From Azospirillum thermophilum (GTDB lineage Bacteria; Pseudomonadota; Alphaproteobacteria; Azospirillales; Azospirillaceae): DNA of 64,000 nt. The stretch lies in assembly GCF_003130795.1 (NCBI RefSeq), contig NZ_CP029353.1, positions 1,255,501-1,319,500 of the forward strand, given 5' to 3'. A program made the translations under genes and the position numbers. Below, in pieces: positions 25,774 through 35,023 of this stretch. How positions within the stretch are numbered: the first letter of the stretch is position 1; each line of letters starts with the position of its first letter. The notes under the pieces were generated by a model, which saw only the letters and a list, made by a program, of their open reading frames with translations, did not search any database and was not told where the DNA came from.

Positions 25774-26427
25774 TCACAGGGCCTGCTGGATGCCCTTCAC
25801 GAACTGGGGCAGCCCGACCTGACGGCGGCGGCGCAGCCGCTCGGCGCGCAGGATGGCCTCCACCGACGCCACGCTCTCGTCCACGTCGTGGTTGACGATG
25901 ACATAGTCGTACTCGGCCCAGTGGCTGATCTCGTCCGAGGCCTTGGCCATGCGCTGGGCGATCACCTCGGCGCTGTCCTGGGCGCGGGTGTGCAGCCGGC
26001 GCTCCAGCTCCGCGCCGGAGGGCGGCAGGACGAAGACGCTGACCAGATCGTCCCGCGCGTTCTGGGCAAGCTGCTGGGTGCCCTGCCAGTCGATGTCGAA
26101 CAGCACGTCGCGGCCCGACGCCAGCGCATCCTCCACGGCGCCCTTCGGCGTGCCGTAGCAGTTGCCGAAGACGCGGGCGTGCTCCAGCAGCTCGCCGGCA
26201 TCGACCATGCGGTCGAAGGTCGGCAGGTCGATGAAGAAATAGTCGCGGCCCGGGACCTCGCCGGGGCGCATCGGCCGGGTGGTCACCGACACCGACATGG
26301 CGATGCCGGGATCGCGGTCCAGCAGGCGGCGCGAGATCGTGGTCTTGCCTGCCCCGGACGGGGAGGAGAGGACCAGCATCAGGCCGCGGCGGGAAACGTC
26401 GTTTCTGATCGGAGCCATAACCGTCAC
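25774..26427 (-). CDS. gmk: Guanylate kinase
   Basis: Phosphorylates GMP to GDP with ATP. It has 217 residues. The P-loop is LVLSSPSGAGKTTISRRLL, the GMP-binding region is SVSVTTRPMRPGEVPGRDYFFI, and EHARVFGNCYGTPKGAVEDAL and DIDWQGTQQL follow. The GTG start at 26427 overlaps the yicC stop (GTGA); an ATG three codons later gives MAPIRND and is equally possible. The yicC-gmk order is the usual one in proteobacteria. Confidence 0.95.
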   Translation of the reverse strand: MTVMAPIRNDVSRRGLMLVLSSPSGAGKTTISRRLLDRDPGIAMSVSVTTRPMRPGEVPGRDYFFIDLPTFDRMVDAGELLEHARVFGNCYGTPKGAVEDALASGRDVLFDIDWQGTQQLAQNARDDLVSVFVLPPSGAELERRLHTRAQDSAEVIAQRMAKASDEISHWAEYDYVIVNHDVDESVASVEAILRAERLRRRRQVGLPQFVKGIQQAL

Positions 26428-27289
26428 TCGATGTTCTGGACCTGCTCGCGAAGCTGCTCGATCGTCGCCTTCAGCGAGAGGCCGATGCGGGTCAGTTCCA
26501 CGTCCGCCGACTTGGAGCAGAGCGTGTTGGCCTCGCGGTTGAATTCCTGGCAGAGGAAGTCGAAGCGGCGGCCGATGGCACCGCCCTCCGCCATCATTTC
26601 CCGCGCGGCCTGGATATGGGCGCGCAGCCGGTCCAGCTCCTCGCGGACATCGGCCTTGGTGATGAGGATGGCCGCCTCCTGCGCCAGCCGCTCCTCCGGC
26701 AGGCCGGGGGCGGCGTTCAGCAGGGCGGCGAGCTGGTTGCGCAGCTTCTCGCGCAGCGCCTCGGGCTGGGTGGCGGCGCAGGCGCCCGCCGCGTCGACCA
26801 GCCGGGCGATCTCGTCGAGATGGCCGGTGAGCACCACGGCGAGCCGGTTGCCCTCCGCCGCGCGGGCCTCCACCAGCCGGTCGAGCAGCCGGGTCAAATC
26901 CGTCTTCAGCGCCGCCTCGACACGCTCGCGCGCCTCCGTCTCGTCCTCCTCCACCGGCTCGATGATGCCGCGCACGGCGAGCAGGGAATCGAGCCGCGGC
27001 GCCGCGGCCCCCGCCCCTCGATCTCCCGCGCCAGGTCCAGCACCTGGGCCAGCAGGTCGCGGTTGATGCGGAGCTGCGACACCGACTGGGTGCGGTTGAC
27101 CGTCAGCGTCAGGTTGACGTTGCCGCGGGCCAGCCGCTTCGGCATCTCGGTCCGCGCCGCCGCCTCGATCGAATCGAAGCCCGAGGGCAGCCGGCAGCGG
27201 AGGTCCAGCGAGCGGCCGTTGACGCTCTTCGCCTCGAAGGTCCAGGTATAGCCCTCGCCGTGGCCGTCCACGCGCGCGAAGCCGGTCAT
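26424..27289 (-). CDS. yicC: YicC-family endoribonuclease (1-base frameshift in window)
   Basis: A YicC/YloC-type ribonuclease of about 288 residues. The N-terminal half from 27289 reads MTGFARVDGHGEGYTWTFEAKS, VNGRSLDLRCRLPSGFDSIE and NRDLLAQVLDLAREIEGRG. The C-terminal half, in another frame, has RLDSLLAVRGIIEPVEEDE, LTGHLDEIARLV and RRFDFLCQEFNREANTLCSK, the conserved metal-binding block with Glu and Asn. The frames join if one base is added to the five-C run at 27008-27012. It overlaps gmk. YicC proteins cut structured RNAs; E. coli YicC targets a small RNA. Confidence 0.88.
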
Positions 27290-27414
27290 GCTGGCGACGA
27301 CGGGGCGCTGAGCGGAAGTTTTGGCGGGCAAGGCGACCTCGGCTACTAACTGTGGGGGTGGGCACCTTATAACCGTGGCGTGACGCTGCAACAAGCTCAG
27401 AGGGGGAACGGCGC

Positions 27415-28191
27415 ATGCGGGCTCCGCGTTCCGTGGTCATCACCGGCGGGTCGAGCGGCATCGGGGAGGCGCTGGCGCTGCTCTACGCGGCGCCGGGGGT
27501 GGCGCTGGCGCTGACCGGCCGCGACGCCGCCCGGCTGGAGGAGGTCGCGGCGCGCTGCCGCGCCGAGGGGGCGACGGTGACGACCGCCCGTCTCGACTCG
27601 TCGGACCGGGCCGGCATGGCCGACTGGCTGGCCGAGGTGGATGCGCGGACGCCGGTCGACCTGCTGATCGCCAATGCCGGCATCTCCGCCGGGACCGGCG
27701 GCGGGATGGAGACGGAGGAGCAGGCACGGCGCATCTTCGCCGTCAACCTCGACGGCGTGCTGAACACGGTCCATCCGCTGCTGCCGGCGATGCGGGTGCG
27801 GCGGCGCGGCCAGATCGCGCTGATGAGTTCGCTGGCCGCCTTCCGCGGCTTTCCCGGCGCCCCGGCCTACTGCGCCTCCAAGGCGGCCGTGCGGGTCTAT
27901 GGCGAGTCCCTGCGCGACGATCTGGCGGCGGAGGGGGTCGGCGTCTCGGTGATCTGCCCCGGCTTCGTGAAGAGCCGGATGACCGCCGTGAACCGCTTTC
28001 CCATGCCCTTCCTGATGGAGACCGAGGCTGCCGCCCGCGTCATCCGCCGCGGGCTGGAGCGCAACAGGGCGCGCATCGCCTTTCCGCTGCCGATGGCGGC
28101 GTCGGTCTGGCTTCTCTCCCTGCTGCCGCCGGGCTGGACCGACGGTCTGCTGGTGCGGGCGCCGCGGAAGGGCGGTCAGGCCCGGCGGTAG
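27415..28191 (+). CDS. Short-chain dehydrogenase/reductase
   Basis: A 258-residue classical SDR. The cofactor motif TGGSSGIGEALA is at about residues 10-21, NAGIS near 90, the catalytic Ser in MSSLAAFRGFPGAPAYCASKAAV with the YxxSK (Tyr and Lys), and ICPGFVKSRM downstream. A hydrophobic C-terminal segment (AASVWLLSLLPPGW) may contact the membrane, as in lipid-acting SDRs. The first basic residue pattern after the Gly motif suggests NADPH. The substrate is unknown. It is divergent from yicC, and its 3' end overlaps the convergent methyltransferase by 16 bases. Confidence 0.85.
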   Translation: MRAPRSVVITGGSSGIGEALALLYAAPGVALALTGRDAARLEEVAARCRAEGATVTTARLDSSDRAGMADWLAEVDARTPVDLLIANAGISAGTGGGMETEEQARRIFAVNLDGVLNTVHPLLPAMRVRRRGQIALMSSLAAFRGFPGAPAYCASKAAVRVYGESLRDDLAAEGVGVSVICPGFVKSRMTAVNRFPMPFLMETEAAARVIRRGLERNRARIAFPLPMAASVWLLSLLPPGWTDGLLVRAPRKGGQARR

Positions 28192-28772
28192 CCCCAGACC
28201 GAGGCCGGCGGCACGTTCAGCGGCGTGAAGCCGACCCGCTCCCCCGTCAGGCCCAGGGCCTGCCGGTTCAGCGGCGAATGCGGCATGTAGGTGTAGAGCA
28301 GGAAGCGGCTGCCCGCCGGCATGATGCGGAAGGTGGCGTCCAGCACCTCGCGCTGGAACTCCAGCGGGAAGGTGATCATCGGGATTCCGATGATGACGGT
28401 GCCGACCCTGCCGGACAGCTCCGGCCCCAGCACCTCGGCCGCCTTGCGGCAATCCTCGGCGATCACCGTGACGTCCGGGTAATGGCCGCGCAGGAAGCCG
28501 GCGAGCTCGCGGTCGATCTCGAAGCTGTAGACGCGGTCGCCGGGAATGCCGGCCTCCAGGATGGCGCGGGTGACGGCGCCGGTGCCGCCGCCGAACTCGA
28601 CGACCACCTGATCGGGACCGCAGACGAGGTTGCGGCCGATGATCCGGCGCAGCGAGGGCGAGGACGGGGTGATCGAGCCCATCGCCAGCGGGTTGGCCAG
28701 CCAGCGCTTGAAGAACAGCCACTTGGCGTTCGGGGCGTCGTTCCGGTCGGCGGAAAGGTCGGTCGGATGCAT
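28176..28772 (-). CDS. Phospholipid N-methyltransferase-like SAM-dependent methyltransferase
   Basis: A 198-residue class I methyltransferase of the phospholipid N-methyltransferase group. The signature start KWLFFKRWLANPLAMGSITPSS is followed by the SAM site VVVEFGGGTGAVTRAIL, FEIDRELAGFL and IIGIPMITFPLEFQREVL. Relatives convert phosphatidylethanolamine towards phosphatidylcholine, a usual lipid in this lineage. The ATG at 28772 is preferred over an earlier start at 28823. A sigma-54-like -24/-12 element lies upstream (28835-28850). Confidence 0.8.
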   Translation of the reverse strand: MHPTDLSADRNDAPNAKWLFFKRWLANPLAMGSITPSSPSLRRIIGRNLVCGPDQVVVEFGGGTGAVTRAILEAGIPGDRVYSFEIDRELAGFLRGHYPDVTVIAEDCRKAAEVLGPELSGRVGTVIIGIPMITFPLEFQREVLDATFRIMPAGSRFLLYTYMPHSPLNRQALGLTGERVGFTPLNVPPASVWGYRRA

Positions 28773-28834
28773 GATCGGTCTTTCGGCGTTGGCGGTTGAG
28801 TGGAATTCTCGGGGCCATAACACGCGGGGGACCT

Positions 28835-28850
28835 TGCCGGTCCCGTGCCA
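28835..28850 (-). promoter_or_regulatory. Possible sigma-54 (-24/-12) promoter of the phospholipid methyltransferase gene
   Basis: The minus strand reads TGGCACGGGACCGGCA: a full TGGCACG -24 block and GC exactly ten bases after its GG. The -12 half is CGGCA rather than TTGCA. It lies about 60 bases before the start codon. Confidence 0.35.
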
Positions 28851-28943
28851 GACGAACCTGACAGACCTTATGTCCGAAACGATGCTCCGGCCGCAACCGA
28901 AGGCTTGGCCGTTACAATGAAACCTTCGTTACAACTGTGACGA

Positions 28944-29624
28944 TCAGGAGAAAAGCTGCTGGCCGGCGTAGGAAATACTGCTGGCGACCAGGGCGAAGAA
29001 GCTGAAGGCGGCCACCGTCAGGCCGAGCCCGACGCCGATCGCCGCCCCGTCCCGCTCGATCAGGCCGAGCGAGATCAGCACCAGCGCGAAGCCCGGCAGC
29101 CAGCCGGTCAGCGGCAGGGGGACGATGCAGGTGATGGTGAGCAGCAGCAGCAGGAAGCCGAACCACCGCTCGCGGTCGATGGCGGCCAGCCGAGGCACGC
29201 GCGGCTTCAGCATGCGCTCGATCCAGCACAGCCGCGGCATGGCGGCATCGATCATGCGGCCGGCCATCGACCGGCTGACCGAGCAGCGCAGCAGCCAGTC
29301 CGGCAGCCGCGCGCCACGCCTGCCGAAGGCGAGCTGGGCGGCGAACAGCAGGATCGGCAGGTCGAACAGGCAGGAGACGCCGAGCGGCACCGGGGCGACC
29401 GTCGGCAGCGACAGGGCCAGCAGGATGGTGCCGAGCGAGCGGTCGCCGAGCGCCCGGATCAGGTCGCCCAGCGAAACGCGGCCGGCGGGCAGGGTGGCGC
29501 GGAACTGGGCGATGACGTCGGAGGTGCGCTCCGGTTCCCGGTCCGCCCCGGACTGCCCGGCCAGACCGGGGAAGTCCGCCTCGTCCGCCGTCACGGCGGG
29601 TTTGCGCCACGCCTGTCCGCTCAC
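28944..29624 (-). CDS. ExoD-family membrane protein
   Basis: A 226-residue ExoD-type membrane protein. Family segments are LGDLIRALGDRSLGTILLAL, LPTVAPVPLGVSC, PILLFAAQLAFGR and PLTGWLPGFALVLISLGLIERDG. There are about four hydrophobic segments after a 50-residue polar N-terminus. ExoD was described in rhizobia for exopolysaccharide production and alkali tolerance, but its biochemical role is unclear. The GTG start at 29624 overlaps the stop of the ABC-F gene (GTGA), so the two are translationally coupled. Confidence 0.88.
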   Translation of the reverse strand: MSGQAWRKPAVTADEADFPGLAGQSGADREPERTSDVIAQFRATLPAGRVSLGDLIRALGDRSLGTILLALSLPTVAPVPLGVSCLFDLPILLFAAQLAFGRRGARLPDWLLRCSVSRSMAGRMIDAAMPRLCWIERMLKPRVPRLAAIDRERWFGFLLLLLTITCIVPLPLTGWLPGFALVLISLGLIERDGAAIGVGLGLTVAAFSFFALVASSISYAGQQLFS

Positions 29625-31510
29625 GCGCCGGCCTCCGCTGCCGCCATCTCGTAGGTCTCCAGCGCCTCCAGCCAGCTCTCCTCCGCGGCGGCGAGCTTCT
29701 TCTCGACGGCGCCGAGGTCGATCTGCAGCTTGGTCAGCGTGTCGGCCGGCCCGTCATAGAGGGCGGGATCGGACAGCCTGGTCTCGATCTTCCGCTTCTC
29801 CTCGCTCAGCCTCGTCACCAGCGCCTCGGCATCGGTGGCCTTGCGCTTCAGCGGGGCGAGGGCGGCGCGGGTCTCGGCGGCGGCGCGCCGCTGGTCCTTG
29901 CGGCTGGGGCCGCTGTCGGCGTCGCCCTTCGCCACCGCCCGCTCGACCTTCGCGCGGTCCAGCAGATAGCGGCGGTAGTCGTCGATGTCGCCGTCATAGG
30001 GCTTCACCGTGCCGTCGGCGACCAGCAGCAGCCGGTCGGCGGTCAGCTCGATCAGGTGGGGATCGTGGCTGATGAGGATCACCGCCCCCTGGAACCCGTT
30101 GATCGCCTCGATCAGCGCCTCGCGGCTGTCGATGTCCAGGTGGTTGGTCGGCTCGTCCAGCATCAGGATGTGGGGGGCCTCGCGGCTCATCAGCGCCAGC
30201 AGCAGCCGGGCCTTCTCGCCGCCGGACAGGTCGGCGATCCGCGTCTCCGCCTTGGTCTGCGGGAAGCCGAAACGGCCGAGATGGGCGCGGACCTTCTCCT
30301 CCGGCGCCAGCGGCATGGCGCGCTGGGTCTGCTGGATCGGCGTCAGCGACAGATCCAGCTCCTCCGCCTGATGCTGGGCGAAATAGCCGACGCGCAGCTT
30401 GGAGGAGCGGCGCATCTCGCCGTCCATCGGCTGCAGGCGGCCGGCCAGCAGCTTCACCAGCGTCGACTTGCCGTTGCCGTTGGCGCCGAGCAGCGCGATG
30501 CGGTCGTCCATGTCGATGCGCAGGTTGACCCGGCGCAGGATGGCCTTGTCGCCATATCCGATGGTGACCCCGTCCAGCGCGATCAGCGGCGGGGCCAGCT
30601 CGTCCGGCTGCGGGAAGTTGAAGACGACGTCCGGGTCGTCCTCCATCAGCGCGATGGTCTCCAGCTTCTCCAGCGCCTTCAGGCGGCTCTGCGCCTGGCG
30701 GGCCTTGGTGGCCTTGTAGCGGAAGCGCTCCACGAAGGCCATCATGTGCTTGCGCTTGGCCTCCTGCTTGGTCGCCATCGCCTGCAGCCGCTCCTGGTTG
30801 GCGCGGCGCTGCTTCAGGAACTGGTCGTAGTTGCCGGCATAGGTGACCAGCTTGCCCTGATCCACATGGATCGTGGTGGTCGGCACCTTGTTCAGCAGGT
30901 CGCGGTCGTGGCTGACCAGCAGGATGGTGTGCGGATAGGTCCGCAGATAGCCTTCCAGCCAGATCGTCGCTTCCAGGTCCAGGTGGTTCGTCGGCTCGTC
31001 GAGCAGCAGCAGGTCGGGCCGGGCGAACAGGACGCCGGCGAGCGCCACGCGCATCCGCCAGCCGCCGGAGAAGTCGGAGCAGGGCCGCGCCTGCGCCTCG
31101 GCATCGAAGCCCAGGCCGGAGAGGATCTGCGCGGCACGGGCCGGGGCGGAATGCGCCTCGATGTCGGCTAGCCGCGCATGGATCTCGCCGATGCGCAGGG
31201 GATCGGTCGCCGTCTCCGCCTCCTCCAGCAGGGCGGTGCGCTCCTTGTCGGCGGCGAGCACGGTGTCGATCAGGCTGACCGGGCCGGACGGCGCCTCCTG
31301 CGCCACCATGCCGATCTTCATCCCGGCGGGGACGGTGATGGCGCCCGCATCCGTCTGGAGCTGACCGGCGATCAGCTTCAGCAGGGTCGATTTGCCGGTG
31401 CCGTTGCGCCCGACCAGCGCCACGCGGTGGCCCTTCGGCACCACCGCGGTCGCCCGGTCGAACAGAACGCGCCCGCCGAAGCGGAAAGTCAGGTCGTTGA
31501 TGTGCAGCAT
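29621..31510 (-). CDS. ABC-F family ATPase
   Basis: A 629-residue soluble protein with two ABC ATPase domains and no membrane segments, as in the ABC-F ribosome-associated factors (Uup/YheS-like). The first Walker A is ALVGRNGTGKSTLLKLI, with signature DFSGGWRMRVALAG and Walker B LLLLDEPTNHLDLEA. The second is ALLGANGNGKSTLVKLL, LSGGEKARLLLAL and ILMLDEPTNHLDID. The linker between them is charged (RRANQERLQAMATKQEAKRK). A C-terminal coiled coil (about residues 550-625) matches the Uup type. The start at 31510 (MLHINDLTFRFGGR) is clear. Confidence 0.93.
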   Translation of the reverse strand: MLHINDLTFRFGGRVLFDRATAVVPKGHRVALVGRNGTGKSTLLKLIAGQLQTDAGAITVPAGMKIGMVAQEAPSGPVSLIDTVLAADKERTALLEEAETATDPLRIGEIHARLADIEAHSAPARAAQILSGLGFDAEAQARPCSDFSGGWRMRVALAGVLFARPDLLLLDEPTNHLDLEATIWLEGYLRTYPHTILLVSHDRDLLNKVPTTTIHVDQGKLVTYAGNYDQFLKQRRANQERLQAMATKQEAKRKHMMAFVERFRYKATKARQAQSRLKALEKLETIALMEDDPDVVFNFPQPDELAPPLIALDGVTIGYGDKAILRRVNLRIDMDDRIALLGANGNGKSTLVKLLAGRLQPMDGEMRRSSKLRVGYFAQHQAEELDLSLTPIQQTQRAMPLAPEEKVRAHLGRFGFPQTKAETRIADLSGGEKARLLLALMSREAPHILMLDEPTNHLDIDSREALIEAINGFQGAVILISHDPHLIELTADRLLLVADGTVKPYDGDIDDYRRYLLDRAKVERAVAKGDADSGPSRKDQRRAAAETRAALAPLKRKATDAEALVTRLSEEKRKIETRLSDPALYDGPADTLTKLQIDLGAVEKKLAAAEESWLEALETYEMAAAEAGA

Positions 31511-31654
31511 GTCAGTGGCGGATGTACCACGGGGGCGGGGGCGATTTGAAGCGGCGGCACGTCCGGGGCGCATTCTTGCCCCCGGCCGCGCTCCGGTCCG
31601 CCCCCAGATGGGGGCGCTTTCGGCGAAGAGAAGGGGCCCGGTGCAACGAACCGG

Positions 31655-31683
31655 TTGCCGAGGCGGGAAAGCCCGCCTATAAA
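31655..31683 (+). promoter_or_regulatory. Sigma-70 type promoter of ndk with palindromic spacer
   Basis: TTGCCG (31655-31660) and TATAAA (31678-31683) are exactly 17 bases apart. The spacer itself is nearly all an inverted repeat, GGCGGG-AAAG-CCCGCC, which may be an operator or chance GC symmetry. Confidence 0.65.
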
Positions 31684-31747
31684 GCCGCGCAACGGCGCCC
31701 CGGACCTGCGGAAGGCGCCTTTTAAGCTTTCGCAACAGGAGCCCACC

Positions 31748-32170
31748 ATGGCCGTCGAACGGACCCTCTCGATCATCAAGCCCGATGCCACCCGTCGCAA
31801 CCTGACCGGCAAGATCAACGCCAAGTTCGAGGAAGGCGGGCTGCGCATCGTCGCCCAGAAGCGCCTCCAGCTCTCCAAGGCCCAGGCCGAGCAGTTCTAC
31901 GGCGTGCATCGCGAGCGTCCGTTCTTCAACGACCTCGTCTCCTTCATGATCTCCGGCCCGGTGGTCGTGCAGGTCCTGGAAGGCGAGAACGCCATCGCCC
32001 GCAACCGCGAGATCATGGGCGCCACCAACCCGGCCAACGCCGCCGAGGGCACCATCCGCAAGGAGTTCGCCGAGTCGATCGAGGCCAACTCGGTCCACGG
32101 TTCGGACGCTCCGGAGACGGCGGCCCAGGAAATCGCCTTCTTCTTCTCGGGCATCGAGCTGGTCGGCTGA
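31748..32170 (+). CDS. ndk: Nucleoside diphosphate kinase
   Basis: Transfers phosphate between NTPs and NDPs through a phospho-histidine. It has 140 residues. The start is [19 protein letters not shown] and the active-site His117 is in [18 protein letters not shown]. All fold signatures are present, including [15 protein letters not shown] and [19 protein letters not shown]. The ATG at 31748 follows CAACAGGAG. A good promoter (31655-31683) and a strong terminator (32205-32236) make it monocistronic. Confidence 0.98.
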   Translation: MAVERTLSIIKPDATRRNLTGKINAKFEEGGLRIVAQKRLQLSKAQAEQFYGVHRERPFFNDLVSFMISGPVVVQVLEGENAIARNREIMGATNPANAAEGTIRKEFAESIEANSVHGSDAPETAAQEIAFFFSGIELVG

Positions 32171-32204
32171 TCGTCCGACCCGGCTGATCCGGTCCTGATG
32201 CAGG

Positions 32205-32236
32205 GGCCATCCCGCCGCCCGGCGGGATGGCCTTTT
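32205..32236 (+). terminator. Rho-independent terminator of ndk
   Basis: A perfect 12-bp stem (GGCCATCCCGCC, 32205-32216, with 32221-32232) has a GCCC loop and is followed by TTTT. It is 34 bases past the ndk stop. Confidence 0.9.
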
Positions 32237-32343
32237 GCGTTCCGGGATCCCCTTTTCGCGTTTGTGGACAGTCGGACTAAACTGGCGTATCTCCGAAGAT
32301 TGCGCCGGCCGGCGGCCGGACGGAACAGCAGGAGAGCCCAGCT

Positions 32344-32847
32344 TTGCAAAGCCAGACCCCGAACCCGATCGTCGCAGCGCTGCTGGAGCCGCTGCCTTCG
32401 CTGGTCCAGGGCCGCATCGATCTGGGCGACCAGAACGTGGTGGAACTGCTGGTCCGCGGCTTCATCGACCACAGCCTCGCCGCCTTCCAGCGGGTGCTGC
32501 GCGGCGAGCAGGACGACGATTCGGCGATCGACGGCATCAACGCCCAGGCGATCGCGCTGAACACCGTCTTCCTCGGCCAGAGCGGTTTTCCGGAGGTGAT
32601 CGTCCACCCCTGGAACACGGCGGAGCAGCTCGGCGCCTTCCTGCAGGACACGGTCCAGCTCGAATATCCCGAGGACGACTGCGTGCGCGCCCTGCTGATC
32701 CATCTGGCGACCCAGGTGATGCACGCGCTGCGCCTGCCCGAGGACCAGCGCCAGGAGGAGATCGAGGCGCTGACGCTCGACGCCACCGATCTGCTGCTCG
32801 GCCGCGCCCCGCAGGACGATGAGGACGCGGAGGTCATCATCGGCTAA
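32344..32847 (+). CDS. Conserved hypothetical protein, acidic
   Basis: A 167-residue soluble, strongly acidic protein I do not recognise. The first 90 residues look helical (PIVAALLEPLPSLVQGRIDL, ELLVRGFIDHSLAAFQRVL). The end is acidic (GRAPQDDEDAEVIIG). No signal peptide, membrane segment or metal motif is seen. The TTG at 32344 is the best start because GGAGAG lies eight bases upstream; no ATG occurs before residue 100. It sits between the ndk terminator and a bidirectional terminator, so it is a single-gene unit. Confidence 0.6.
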   Translation: MQSQTPNPIVAALLEPLPSLVQGRIDLGDQNVVELLVRGFIDHSLAAFQRVLRGEQDDDSAIDGINAQAIALNTVFLGQSGFPEVIVHPWNTAEQLGAFLQDTVQLEYPEDDCVRALLIHLATQVMHALRLPEDQRQEEIEALTLDATDLLLGRAPQDDEDAEVIIG

Positions 32848-32890
32848 CGCCGGTCCCGATCGGTTGCCGGGCATCCGCCGGCCACCTCGA

Positions 32891-32928
32891 AACAAAAGCC
32901 CTTCCCCGGTGCCGGAGAAGGGCTTTTT
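32891..32928. terminator. Bidirectional rho-independent terminator
   Basis: AAAAGCCCTTC (32894-32904) pairs with GAAGGGCTTTT (32917-32927). T runs exist on both strands, so it serves the plus-strand gene ending at 32847 and the minus-strand oxidase subunit gene ending at 32970. Confidence 0.85.
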
Positions 32929-32969
32929 CGATTCGTGGCCGGCGGCCTGCCGTCCGGACCGGCCCGGGC

Positions 32970-33119
32970 CTACAGCAGGAAGAGCGCCATCAGGGCCAGG
33001 AGGACAACCACTCCGACGGTGCCGATCTTGACGAAACGGGTGAAGGCCAGCCAGTTCTCGGTCCGCTCCCGCACGATCTCGTCGCTGACCGGGGGATGCT
33101 CGGTGCTCGCAACAGCCAT
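32970..33119 (-). CDS. aa3-type cytochrome c oxidase subunit IV
   Basis: A 49-residue protein with one C-terminal membrane helix (about residues 29-49, FVKIGTVGVVVLLALMALFLL) and a short N-terminal cytoplasmic part (VSDEIVRERTENWLAFTRF). This is the small bacterial COX IV family that packs against aa3 oxidase. The ATG at 33119 follows AAGGAGGG. The other cox genes are not in the window. It ends at the bidirectional terminator. It is too small for many gene callers. Confidence 0.82.
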   Translation of the reverse strand: MAVASTEHPPVSDEIVRERTENWLAFTRFVKIGTVGVVVLLALMALFLL

Positions 33120-33208
33120 GATGAACCCTCCTTGGTTTTCGTTGCCGACGATTGTGCCGCGACAGTTGGGAATCGCAACAGTTTCCGGCAAGGAGGGGCG
33201 GGAGCGCT

Positions 33209-33862
33209 TCAGAGCGGCGGGTTGATCACCGCCGGAACTTCGACCGCCGGTCCCCCGATCACCACGCGGTCGCCCTCCACCCGTGCCCGGCCCTCGGCCA
33301 GCAGGCGGACGGCATGCGGATAGAGCGCGTGTTCGCAGGCGAGGACCCGCTCGGCCAGACGGTCGGCGTCGTCGCCGGGCAGCACCGGCACGGCAGCCTG
33401 GGCGATGATCGGCCCGTCGTCCATCGCCGGCCGCACGACGTGCACCGTGCAGCCGTGGAAGCGCACCCCGGCGTCGAGCGCCCGCTGGTGGGTGTCCAGC
33501 CCCTTGAAGGAGGGCAGCAGGGAGGGATGGATGTTGATCAGCCTGTCCTGCCAGCGCCCGACGAACCAGGGGGACAGCAGCCGCATGAAGCCCGCGAGGC
33601 AGACCAGTTCCACCCCGGCGTCGCGCAGCTTGCCGTCCATCGCGGCTTCGAAGGCCGGCTTGTCGCCGGGGAAGTCGCGATGGCTGACCACGGCGGTCGG
33701 GATGCCGGCGGACGAGGCCCGCTCCAGCCCGAAGGCATCGGCCTTGTTGGACAGGACCAGCACGATCTCCGCCGGGAAGTCCGCGGCGGCACAGGCGTCG
33801 ATCAGGGCCTGGAGATTGCTCCCCCGGCCCGAGATCAGGACGCCCAGCTTCAGCTTCGACAC
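33209..33862 (-). CDS. purN: Phosphoribosylglycinamide formyltransferase
   Basis: The folate-dependent GAR transformylase of purine synthesis (217 residues). The motif LGVLISGRGSNLQALID is at the N-terminus, AGFMRLLSPWFV in the middle, and the catalytic block is INIHPSLLPSFKGLDTHQRAL with its Asn and His, with Asp in DDGPIIAQAAVPV. The GTG start at 33862 comes one base after the purM stop, so purM and purN are co-translated, the common arrangement. Confidence 0.96.
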   Translation of the reverse strand: MSKLKLGVLISGRGSNLQALIDACAAADFPAEIVLVLSNKADAFGLERASSAGIPTAVVSHRDFPGDKPAFEAAMDGKLRDAGVELVCLAGFMRLLSPWFVGRWQDRLINIHPSLLPSFKGLDTHQRALDAGVRFHGCTVHVVRPAMDDGPIIAQAAVPVLPGDDADRLAERVLACEHALYPHAVRLLAEGRARVEGDRVVIGGPAVEVPAVINPPL

Positions 33863-33863
33863 C

Positions 33864-34898
<1,035 letters not shown>

Positions 34899-35023
34899 GC
34901 CAGCCTGCTTGTAGGCGTCGGACGTGTTATAGGACTGGGTGCTGATGGTATCCTCGCTTGGGCTGGGCTATATAACCGGGCCTTAGGCACGGGCCGAACA
35001 TACTCGAATCGGAAGGCATTGCA

